This document shows, in pieces, positions 1 through 5,405 of a stretch of 5,405 bases of DNA. This stretch comes from Desulfuromonadaceae bacterium (GTDB lineage: Bacteria > Desulfobacterota > Desulfuromonadia > Desulfuromonadales > SZUA-540): NCBI GenBank assembly GCA_003250235.1, contig QKGY01000415.1, positions 1 through 5,405 of the forward strand. The letters run 5' to 3'. A model generated the notes under the pieces. That model saw only the letters and a program-made list of their open reading frames with translations. It had not been told where the DNA came from and did no database searches. Position numbers and translations under genes: made by a program. Positions within the stretch are counted from its first letter, which is position 1; the number at the start of each line of letters is the position of its first letter.

Positions 1-423
1 GAATGCCATGAGCAGGCCCACGATGAATGGGCCAAATCCGCGCACTCCCGCTCCGTTTACGGAACCGGGCGCACCGCAGCCACATTGAAAACCGCCTTCA
101 CCAACGGATTCATGTCTTGGGCCTATTCGGGCGTCACCAATCCCAAGGACGTCGAAGTCGAGCATCTGATGGGATGCGCCAAGTGCCATCTGCCACAACT
201 CGCCGATGCCACCGATCAGGTGGCCAAAGAGTTCGTCGCCACCATCTGGGACTTCATGGATGCCTATGCCAAGGACGACACCAAGACCTTCGAGGCCAAG
301 AAGGCGACCCTGCTCAAGCTGAACATCAACTGCCTGGTCTGCCACAACCGCATGGCCATCACCCACAAGTGGACCGACGGCTATCCCCAGGATGGCGTGG
401 TGTACGGCAGCAGCGACGGCGAG

Positions 424-435
424 CACCGATCATGA
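424..435 (+). other. Frame change inside the upstream cytochrome gene
   Basis: Coding passes from frame 1 (ending ...SSDGEH) to frame 3 (starting PIMKASILCGQCH). Adding one C to the CC at 426-427 would give GAG CAC CCG ATC ATG AAA and rejoin the frames as DGEHPIMKAS, so a single-base deletion is the simplest explanation. The frame 1 stop overlaps an ATG in frame 3 as ATGA (432-435), but a protein starting there would have no signal peptide and could not receive heme in the periplasm. I see no slippery heptamer suggesting programmed frameshifting. Confidence 0.75.
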
Positions 436-761
436 AAGCCTCGATCCTCTGCGGTCAATGCCACGGACTCGGCCCCAACCTGGAGCTCGACAATCCCACC
501 CAATGCGCTACGGCCTACGGCAGCTACCTCTGGGCCTACGTGGCCGGCGGCGGGGACAAAACCTGCCAGCAATGCCATATGGAAGAGAGCGGACTCGGGC
601 ACAACATGCAGAGTTACCGCGACCCCGGCATGGCGGCGAAGGCCGTCGAGTTCGAGGTGGAAACCCGCCCCATGAACTGGCGCGACGGACGTACTGTCAC
701 CCCGAAAGTCATGCTTGACGTGGCCATGACCAACCATGCCGGCCACGCCATCCCCGACGGC

Positions 762-793
762 TGACCGACCCCCAACCGACTGGTTCTGTCGGT
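762..793 (+). other. In-frame TGA followed by a hairpin; possible selenocysteine site
   Basis: TGA 762-764 interrupts the cytochrome frame between IPDG and PTPNRL. TGC (Cys) differs by one base. Immediately downstream, ACCGAC (775-780) pairs perfectly with GTCGGT (788-793) around the 7-nt loop TGGTTCT, which begins 16 nt after the TGA and has G at its second position. This is within the usual description of bacterial SECIS elements. An alternative fold pairs 764-769 with 788-793 and 774-777 with 782-785 around loop GACT. The direct facts are the TGA, the open frame after it and the hairpin. Selenocysteine insertion is a hypothesis, and a nonsense mutation or sequence error is at least as likely given the nearby frameshift. 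Confidence 0.35.
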
Positions 794-1143
794 AATAGCC
801 ACAACCCCGGATGGTGACGAAGTGTACAACGAAGACAAGATCTACATGCCCGTGCCCCAGAAGTTCGCCCGCGGCGACGAAATGGGTCGCGGTCCCTATG
901 AGAAGAGCGGCATTATTGCCGATACCGGCCTGCACCCGGGCAAGAAGCACGAGGAGCATTACGAAATCCTCTTCCCCGAGGGCAAGCACGAAATGACCCT
1001 GAAGGTTCAGCTCTGGTACCTGCCGTACGGCAACAAGCAGAGCGACCCCTTCCTGTGGAAGGAAGTGGTCAAGAACGTCAAGGTCAGCAAGGTCGAGTAA
1101 GCAACAGAGACGCAACCTCCTGACAATGAGGACTGTATTTTTT

Positions 1144-1203
1144 TGGCTGGCCGGGCTTACCGATTCGCAAGGAACGGCGCCCAGCCGGCCATCTTTTTTT
1201 TTT
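1144..1203 (+). terminator. Rho-independent terminator after the upstream cytochrome gene
   Basis: The arm 1144-1156 (TGGCTGGCCGGGC) pairs with 1179-1191 (GCCCAGCCGGCCA): 13 positions with one G-U pair (1148/1187) and one C-A mismatch (1152/1183). The 22-nt loop can fold further (CCG 1160-1162 with CGG 1175-1177, TTC 1164-1166 with GAA 1172-1174). A run of ten T (1194-1203) follows two bases after the stem. It lies 43 nt after the TAA at 1098-1100 and separates the upstream cytochrome from the downstream operon. The T-run on the 5' side (1138-1144) does not make it bidirectional, since that would need A residues. Confidence 0.88.
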
Positions 1204-1265
1204 AGGCCCCGAGAACACAGTGGCAGAATCCCGTCTTTTTTCTGGCCGCGTCTCGGAGCATCGGG

Positions 1266-1271
1266 TAATAT
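1266..1271 (+). promoter_or_regulatory. Weak -10-like hexamer upstream of the cytochrome/bc operon
   Basis: TAATAT at 1266-1271 resembles a sigma-70 -10 element and sits 58 nt before the chosen start at 1330, downstream of the terminator, where an operon promoter is expected. There is no convincing -35 box: the 17-bp-spaced hexamer is TGGCCG (1243-1248). No sigma-54 pair (TGGC...GC at the right spacing) was found. The rest of 1204-1329 shows only an inverted repeat CCGAGA (1209-1214) / TCTCGG (1251-1256). Confidence 0.22.
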
Positions 1272-1315
1272 GAGCGGGCTTTTTCTTTAATCCGGAATGA
1301 TATCTCTGCGTGTGC

Positions 1316-1319
1316 AGGA
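1316..1319 (+). promoter_or_regulatory. Ribosome binding site choosing the start at 1330
   Basis: AGGA at 1316-1319 lies 10 nt before ATG 1330. The longer in-frame start at ATG 1297 has only a GGA directly against it and would place 11 extra polar residues before the lipoprotein signal peptide, so 1330 is preferred. Confidence 0.6.
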
Positions 1320-1329
1320 CCAGCCGACC

Positions 1330-3177
1330 ATGTCCTTACGATTTTTTACACCGCTCGCCCTGACGGGACTCCTGCTCGTCCTGCTGACGGCCTGCAACGG
1401 GTCAAAGAGCGGGGAGTCGCAGTGCGAGAGCTGCCACCGGGGGCTGGAAGCGGCCTCTCCCACCCACGGCGACTGCACCACCTGTCATGGCGGCGATGCG
1501 TCGAGCACCGACAAAACCATTGCCCATCGCACCATGTTCGGCAAGAAGAACCCGGCGGCACCTGAGGTCTGGGAAAAAACCTGCGGACGCTGCCATACCT
1601 GGCAGGTTGGCCGGGTGCGCGCCAACCTGATGACCACCAACACCGGCATGATCAAGAACATCCAGCTCACCTGGGAGGGGGAGGACGGAAACCTCTACGC
1701 CACGCGCAAAGAGGATGTGTTCACCCCGACCGGCGAACCCGTTACCCGCAAGCCCGTGACGGAACTCACCAACCTGGCCGGTGAGCTGTACCGCAAATTC
1801 TGCTCGCTGTGCCATGTCGCCATGGAAGCGAACCAGGTCTGGAGCGGCAGTCATGGTTCGGGCTGTGCCGCCTGTCATTTTCCCTACAACGACAATGCGA
1901 CCTACCAGGGAGGGGATCCGACGGTCAAGGGGAAATGGCCATACTCGGCCAGCCACCAGATGGAGGCTCTTCCCGACAACAAGGTCTGCTTCCGGTGCCA
2001 CAACCGCAGCGGCCGTATCGCCCTCGCCTACCAGGGGCTCAATGACGGCAACAACGGTCTGGTGCCCACGCGCGACGGTCTGCCGGGTCCCGAACTGATC
2101 GGCGGGGTGCGCAACATCACCCATATCGCCCCGGACATCCATCATGCCAAAGGGATGGACTGCATCGATTGCCATACATCGCGCGATGTCATGGGGGACA
2201 GCTACGCTTACGAGAACATGTACCTGCAGACCGAAGTGGCCTGCGAGGACTGCCACGGCAGCGCGAAGGAGCGCCCGCGCACCGAGGTCATCACCCGCGA
2301 GAACGACAGCGCCCTGCGGGAGTCGCAGCGGTACAAGGAGCCGATGCGCTTCGGTATGCCGATGGTCCTGACGTCCAAGGGACGCAAGTATTCCAACGTT
2401 TTCGTCCGCGAGGACAAGATCTGGCTGCAGGGCAAACGCAGCGGCAAGCTCCACGAATCCAAGGTGATTACCGACACCCCCGAGCACACCGTGTTCGGCC
2501 ATGAGCGCCTGGAATGCTACAGCTGCCATTCCCGCACCGTGGCCCAGTGTTACGGCTGCCACACCGAATACGACATGGGCCGCAAGGGGCGGGACTTCGT
2601 CAAAGGGATCGACACCCCCGGTGCCTTCAGCGAAAGCGAAGATACCCGCATGCTCTACCCCTTCCCCCTGGCCCTGAACCAGCGGGGCAAAATTTCCCCG
2701 GTGACCCCCGGCTGCCAGACCTTCGTCACCGTCCTCGACCCCAAGGGGAATAAAATCCGCGACGAATACGTCGCCCGGTTCGGCGACAGGCAGCAGTTGC
2801 GCTTCGCCCCCTTTTTCGGCCACAATACCGGGACCCGCGCCATCGGCTGCGCCGAATGTCACGGCAACCCGTCGTTTCTCGGTTTCGGCCAGCACGTGAT
2901 CGAAGGCGCCACCATCGAAGGAACCCTGCTGTGCGAAAAGTCGGACAGCAAGCCGCTGGACGGTTACCTGACCATGGAGTCGGGCCATGTCCGTGCGTTC
3001 TCGGCCATCACTCGGGAGAACTCCCGCCCCCTCAACGGCGCGGAGGTCAAAAAAGTCCTGGCGGTCAACCTGTGCCTGGTCTGCCATGACGACCCCAAGG
3101 ACCCCATTTACCAGAAGGAACTCGACTATCGTGCGCTGGATCGTTGTCTTGAGCGCCCTGTGCCTGCTCATCCCTGA
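1330..3177 (+). CDS. Dodecaheme c-type cytochrome, lipoprotein
   Basis: 615-residue electron-transfer cytochrome. The N-terminus is a lipoprotein signal peptide: R4, a hydrophobic stretch at about 5-19 and the lipobox LTAC with Cys22 as lipidated residue. Asn at +2 argues against inner-membrane retention by the E. coli rule, so outer-membrane anchoring is likely (inference). Twelve CxxCH heme c motifs start at about residues 32, 49, 85, 158, 179, 220, 278, 305, 396, 407, 507 and 582. The roughly 90-residue stretch between hemes 8 and 9 carries no heme and looks partly beta-rich. The frame remains open past heme 12 to a short tail. The next cytochrome gene starts inside its 3' end (47-nt overlap). 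It aligns heme by heme with that neighbour, so the two are paralogues. In an operon with Rieske and cytochrome b it most likely accepts electrons from the quinol-oxidising complex. An alternative start is ATG 1297. I do not assign a gene symbol. Confidence 0.93.
   Translation: MSLRFFTPLALTGLLLVLLTACNGSKSGESQCESCHRGLEAASPTHGDCTTCHGGDASSTDKTIAHRTMFGKKNPAAPEVWEKTCGRCHTWQVGRVRANLMTTNTGMIKNIQLTWEGEDGNLYATRKEDVFTPTGEPVTRKPVTELTNLAGELYRKFCSLCHVAMEANQVWSGSHGSGCAACHFPYNDNATYQGGDPTVKGKWPYSASHQMEALPDNKVCFRCHNRSGRIALAYQGLNDGNNGLVPTRDGLPGPELIGGVRNITHIAPDIHHAKGMDCIDCHTSRDVMGDSYAYENMYLQTEVACEDCHGSAKERPRTEVITRENDSALRESQRYKEPMRFGMPMVLTSKGRKYSNVFVREDKIWLQGKRSGKLHESKVITDTPEHTVFGHERLECYSCHSRTVAQCYGCHTEYDMGRKGRDFVKGIDTPGAFSESEDTRMLYPFPLALNQRGKISPVTPGCQTFVTVLDPKGNKIRDEYVARFGDRQQLRFAPFFGHNTGTRAIGCAECHGNPSFLGFGQHVIEGATIEGTLLCEKSDSKPLDGYLTMESGHVRAFSAITRENSRPLNGAEVKKVLAVNLCLVCHDDPKDPIYQKELDYRALDRCLERPVPAHP
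3115..3119 (+). promoter_or_regulatory. Ribosome binding site choosing the GTG start at 3131
   Basis: AAGGA at 3115-3119, inside the 3' end of the upstream cytochrome gene, precedes GTG 3131 by 11 nt. That start yields a compact signal peptide (MRWIVVLSALCLL...). Longer in-frame choices at ATG 2987 and ATG 3086 would add charged residues in front of it. Confidence 0.5.
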
Positions 3178-4390
3178 TATCGGAAGAGCCGCAGAGCCGG
3201 AACCCTGTCTCTCCTGTCACCGGACCTCGGTGAGCGCCCCCCACGCGGCGCTCGGCTGCCAGTCCTGCCATGTCGACGGGATGGCCGCCGCGCCGGGCAA
3301 GGTGGCGACGGCTCAGACCAGGGCCCGTGGCTGCACCGAGTGTCACCCCGGCACCGAAGGGATCTTCGATCACGCCATGGCGACCCGCACAGCGGAAAAA
3401 GCCTTCGTCGATAGAGCGTTCTCCAGCAGGGATCCGCAGTTTTTCTCCAAGAACTGCGCCTCGTGCCATGTTTCGAGCTGCCTCGACTGCCACGGCCCAG
3501 ACGCCCATGCCCTGAGCCGTCCGTCGTCGGAGACCTGTCACAGCTGCCACCAGGGGTACTTCGTCGGCGCGGACTTTTTTGGCCGGGCTCCCCGTGAGGA
3601 CCACACCCGCTATCAGCGCGGCAGCCGTTACGACGGGCAGGCCTATTTGAAAATGCGCCCCGATATCCACGAGGAAGCCGGCATGACCTGCGGCGCCTGT
3701 CACAGCATGCAGAGCCTCGCCGAAGGACGCGTTGCCGCCAAAAACTGCCGGGACTGCCACACCCCCGATCCCCGGGTGGTCGAGCACCGCATCCCGGCCC
3801 ATATGGAAACTCTTGAATGCGCCAGCTGCCACGCGAGCTGGGCGCCGCAGGAATACGGCAGTTTCTACCTGCGCCTTGGTGACAGCCCCAACCGGGAATA
3901 CTTTTCCCTCAAGCAGGATGACAAAGCCGAATACGTCAAAAGCGCGTACCTGAAGATGCAGAATGCGCCGCCACTGGGGCTGAACAACGACGGACGGGTC
4001 AGCCCCATCCGGCCCCAGTTCATCGCTTTCTATTCGGATCTTCGACAGCTACGAGCGACGAACCCCGAGGAAAACCTGCTGGTCGCGGCCGAATGGAAGG
4101 CATTCATCCCCCATACGATCCGCCGGGGAACACCGACCTGCGAAGGCTGTCACGATGCCCCCAGGCGCTTTTTGCTCGAAGACCCCAGGGATCGCATTTA
4201 CGACCTGGAGAAGGACGGGCTCCCCCTCCCCTCGTTCTGGAGCCAGCAGGGGCAGACCCTCGTCAACGGCCGCTTCATGCCGCCGGATCGCTTTACCCGA
4301 ATGACAACGCCAACCGAAGAGTACACCAGGGCCTATATCGAAAAATGGAGAACATTGGTCAAAAGCGTCGAACCCTCCTCAAAGCCCTGA
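3131..4390 (+). CDS. Decaheme c-type cytochrome, periplasmic, secreted by a Sec signal
   Basis: 419 residues from GTG 3131. The signal peptide has R2, a hydrophobic core at about 4-15 and a probable cleavage after Ala20 (GRA|AEP), so it is exported but is not a lipoprotein. Ten CxxCH heme motifs start at about residues 26, 43, 68, 109, 117, 136, 187, 206, 230 and 337. The long stretch between hemes 9 and 10 contains the block LNNDGRVSPIRP, which matches LNQRGKISPVTP in the preceding 12-heme protein. The two are homologous across their length, but this one lacks a heme present in the other: EYGSF replaces CYGCH. The gene overlaps both neighbours (47 nt upstream, 46 nt downstream), implying translational coupling. 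Its likely role is a cytochrome c subunit accepting electrons from the Rieske protein, in place of cytochrome c1/f (inference from position). An alternative start is ATG 3086, giving a longer n-region. Confidence 0.92.
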   Translation: MRWIVVLSALCLLIPDIGRAAEPEPCLSCHRTSVSAPHAALGCQSCHVDGMAAAPGKVATAQTRARGCTECHPGTEGIFDHAMATRTAEKAFVDRAFSSRDPQFFSKNCASCHVSSCLDCHGPDAHALSRPSSETCHSCHQGYFVGADFFGRAPREDHTRYQRGSRYDGQAYLKMRPDIHEEAGMTCGACHSMQSLAEGRVAAKNCRDCHTPDPRVVEHRIPAHMETLECASCHASWAPQEYGSFYLRLGDSPNREYFSLKQDDKAEYVKSAYLKMQNAPPLGLNNDGRVSPIRPQFIAFYSDLRQLRATNPEENLLVAAEWKAFIPHTIRRGTPTCEGCHDAPRRFLLEDPRDRIYDLEKDGLPLPSFWSQQGQTLVNGRFMPPDRFTRMTTPTEEYTRAYIEKWRTLVKSVEPSSKP

Positions 4391-4734
4391 CCTTTTCGGG
4401 TCTGGTGCTTTTTGTCGGGAAATTCCTGTTCCCCAGGGCGCCGAAGCGCACGGCCCTGCTGGAAGTCCCCAGGAAAGACATCCCCGCCGACGGGGCCCTG
4501 GTGTTCCGGGAGTCCCGGGTGGCCGTTATCCGTCAGGGTGAGGCGTTGTACGCCCTCGACCTGACCTGCACCCATCTGGGGTGTACCGTCACGGTGACAC
4601 CCAAAAACATCGTCTGCCCTTGTCACGGCAGTCAGTTCGCGCTGGACGGGGCCGTGCTGACCGGTCCGGCCGACCGACCGCTGCAGCGCCTCACCCTGGT
4701 TGAGCAGGACGACATGCTCGTCATCTCCCGCTGA
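4345..4734 (+). CDS. qcrA: Rieske 2Fe-2S protein of a bc-type menaquinol oxidoreductase
   Basis: 129 residues, short for the family. It carries the high-potential Rieske cluster that takes the first electron from quinol and passes it to a cytochrome c. Box I CTHLGC is at residues 75-80 and box II CPCHGS at 91-96. The expected ligands are C75, H77, C91 and H94, with a C80-C93 disulfide. GPADRPL at 107-113 matches the Pro loop that covers the cluster. The N-terminus has a twin-arginine motif (KRRTLLK, 7-13) followed by one membrane segment (about 14-30), as expected for Tat export with an uncleaved anchor. The ATG lies 46 nt inside the end of the decaheme gene, and only a poor AGGG at 4328-4331 precedes it, so translation probably depends on the upstream gene. 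The cytochrome b gene follows after 5 nt. The symbol is by analogy with QcrA; PetC is the b6f name. Confidence 0.95.
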   Translation: MENIGQKRRTLLKALTFSGLVLFVGKFLFPRAPKRTALLEVPRKDIPADGALVFRESRVAVIRQGEALYALDLTCTHLGCTVTVTPKNIVCPCHGSQFALDGAVLTGPADRPLQRLTLVEQDDMLVISR

Positions 4735-4738
4735 AAGG
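4734..4738 (+). promoter_or_regulatory. Ribosome binding site of the cytochrome b gene
   Basis: AAAGG at 4734-4738 overlaps the Rieske stop codon. It is only 1 nt from ATG 4740 but 7 nt from the in-frame GTG 4746, so GTG may be the real start. The two options differ by two residues. Confidence 0.45.
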
Positions 4739-4739
4739 C

Positions 4740-5366
4740 ATGAACGTGTTCAAGGATTTCATCGCCCATCTCTTTCCCCGCGTCGTTCTGAAGCGCAATC
4801 TGCGGCTGAGCTACACCTTCTGCCTCGGCGGGCTGGCCTTTACCGCCTTTCTGCTGCTGGGCGCAACGGGCCTGCTGCTTCTTTTCTACTACCAGCCGAC
4901 GCCCGGGCGAGCGTTCGAATCGATCCTCACGCTGGAGCGCACCGTGTTTCTGGGAGGGTACATCCGCAGCCTGCACCGCCTCAGCTCCCACGCCCTGCTG
5001 ATCTTCATCTTCCTGCATACCCTGCGGGTCGTGCTGACCGGTGCGTACCGAAAGCCCCGGGAGCTCAACTGGATCATCGGCTTCGGCCTGCTGGGCCTGG
5101 CGGTTTTTGCCGCCTACACCGGCTACCTGCTGCCCATGGATCAGCTGGCCCTTTGGGCCACTCAGACCGGCATGGAGCTGCTGGCCACCATTCCGGGAGG
5201 ATCGGCACTGCGGATGATTCTCGTCCCCGACCAGGTGGGCGGCGAGCTGTCGCTGCTGCGGTTCTACGCCCTGCATATCGTCTTCGTCCCCGTCTGCATG
5301 CTGGCGTTGAGCTTTCTGCACTTCTATCGTATTCGACAGGACAAGGGGGTCTTGCCCTACCTATGA
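4740..5366 (+). CDS. qcrB: Cytochrome b, b6-type four-helix subunit of the menaquinol oxidoreductase
   Basis: 208-residue integral membrane protein that binds two b hemes and forms most of the quinol oxidation and reduction sites. Four membrane helices lie at about 24-50, 79-100, 111-131 and 174-196. Heme b ligands are H79 and H93 in helix B (context RSLHRLSSH...FLHTLRV) and H179 and H194 in helix D (RFYALH...LHFYRIR). The 15-residue step in helix D is that of b6 rather than mitochondrial cytochrome b. LTGAYRKPRELNWIIG closely follows the b6 sequence after helix B, and PMDQ replaces PWDQ. Cys28 in CLGG coincides with the b6 Cys that binds heme c_n. The protein ends after helix D, so the C-terminal helices must come from another gene, probably the one starting in the overlapping ATGA at 5363. 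ATG 4740 is given; GTG 4746 has the better-spaced ribosome site. Confidence 0.95.
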   Translation: MNVFKDFIAHLFPRVVLKRNLRLSYTFCLGGLAFTAFLLLGATGLLLLFYYQPTPGRAFESILTLERTVFLGGYIRSLHRLSSHALLIFIFLHTLRVVLTGAYRKPRELNWIIGFGLLGLAVFAAYTGYLLPMDQLALWATQTGMELLATIPGGSALRMILVPDQVGGELSLLRFYALHIVFVPVCMLALSFLHFYRIRQDKGVLPYL

Positions 5367-5405
5367 AAAAGAAATACGTCTCCAGCAATCCGGTTTTCTT
5401 CCGCC
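5363..5405 (+). CDS. Start of the next operon gene, 3'-partial; possibly the cytochrome b C-terminal (subunit IV-like) partner
   Basis: Only 14 codons are visible (MKKKYVSSNPVFFR). The ATG overlaps the cytochrome b stop as ATGA (5363-5366), a typical coupled junction. A purine-rich AAGGGGG at 5343-5349 lies 13 nt upstream, rather far for a ribosome site. The sequence alone does not identify the product. Because the preceding cytochrome b stops after four helices, the expected next gene encodes helices E-G with the PEWY-type quinol motif, alone or fused to a cytochrome c. That identity is inferred from position. Confidence 0.65.
   Translation, partial: MKKKYVSSNPVFFR

Larger units (their letters stand above)
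1..1100 (+). pseudogene. Multiheme cytochrome c (at least 5 hemes), 5'-partial, interrupted by a frameshift and an in-frame TGA
   Basis: Periplasmic or outer-surface electron-transfer cytochrome; the exact partner is unknown. The window opens inside a heme motif (the CH of a CxxCH at bases 4-9). Frame 1 then gives CAKCH (175) and CLVCH (331) and ends at the TGA 433-435. Frame 3 continues the same protein with CGQCH (450) and CQQCH (564), then a C-terminal part without hemes that begins NHAGHAIPDG, a His-rich turn like those that supply heme ligands in other multiheme cytochromes. An in-frame TGA (762-764) follows, after which frame 3 stays clearly protein-like (PTPNRLVLSVIATTPDG... through KVSKVE) to the TAA at 1098-1100. 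No insertion sequence is present. Read through both lesions, it is one continuous cytochrome. The lesions could be real decay, sequence errors, or, for the TGA, selenocysteine recoding. The signal peptide lies upstream of the window. A strong terminator 43 nt downstream ends the unit. Confidence 0.8.

Noticed and set aside
27..431. Frame 3 reading upstream of the frame change
   Set aside because: It gives an Arg/His-rich shadow peptide, while frame 1 carries CAKCH and CLVCH. Only the part of frame 3 after about 429 is real.
432..764. A separate small cytochrome starting at ATG 432, coupled through ATGA
   Set aside because: It would have no signal peptide, so heme could not be attached in the periplasm, and it continues the upstream protein directly.
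381..1115. 244-codon open frame on the - strand across the interrupted cytochrome
   Set aside because: Its complement has heme motifs and protein-like sequence through the TGA. The antisense translation is low-complexity and matches no family I know.
1221..1260. Sigma-54 promoter at TGGCAG (1221) or TGGCCG (1243)
   Set aside because: Neither has GC at the required -12 distance.
1297..1329. Upstream ATG 1297 as start of the 12-heme gene
   Set aside because: It lacks a spaced ribosome site and adds polar residues before a standard lipoprotein signal peptide.
1402..3171. 589-codon open frame on the - strand opposite the 12-heme cytochrome gene
   Set aside because: The opposite strand carries twelve CxxCH motifs, a lipobox and similarity to its neighbour. 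The antisense frame is open because of GC-rich codon use and has no recognisable domain.
3632..3953. Repeats, CRISPR array or mobile element, suspected from the recurring TGCCAC-type words
   Set aside because: The recurring words are CxxCH codons at irregular spacing within coding sequence. No direct-repeat array, transposase or terminal inverted repeats were seen in the window.

Overview
The window reads as a GC-rich chromosomal segment of a respiratory Gram-negative anaerobe, most likely of the Geobacter/Desulfuromonas type (inferred from the density of multiheme c-type cytochromes and their pairing with a Rieske/cytochrome b complex; no rRNA or species marker is present). Every gene I can support is on the + strand.

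Region 1 (1-1100) is the 3' part of a multiheme cytochrome c gene with at least five hemes. The reading is broken twice: a one-base frame change at about 424-434, where frame 1 passes to frame 3, and an in-frame TGA at 762-764, after which the same frame stays coding to the TAA at 1098-1100. The TGA stands where a Cys codon (TGC) is one base away and is followed at once by a hairpin, so decay, sequence error and selenocysteine recoding all have to be considered. A strong intrinsic terminator (1144-1203) closes this unit. The gap 1101-1329 also holds a weak promoter candidate.

Region 2 (1330-5405) is a tightly packed operon: a 12-heme lipoprotein cytochrome (1330-3177), a 10-heme secreted cytochrome (3131-4390), a Rieske 2Fe-2S protein with a Tat-like signal (4345-4734), a four-helix cytochrome b of the b6 type (4740-5366), and the first 14 codons of another gene (5363-5405), probably the cytochrome b C-terminal (subunit IV-like) partner. 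Genes overlap by 47, 46 and 4 nt, or are 5 nt apart.

Working model (inference): the cytochrome b and Rieske proteins oxidise menaquinol in the inner membrane, and the two multiheme cytochromes replace cytochrome c1/f, carrying electrons through the periplasm and, via the lipoprotein, to the outer membrane. Observations that stand out are the heme-by-heme correspondence of the two large cytochromes, with one heme motif lost in the second; a Cys in cytochrome b at the position that binds heme c_n in b6f complexes; and the interrupted upstream cytochrome with its TGA and hairpin.
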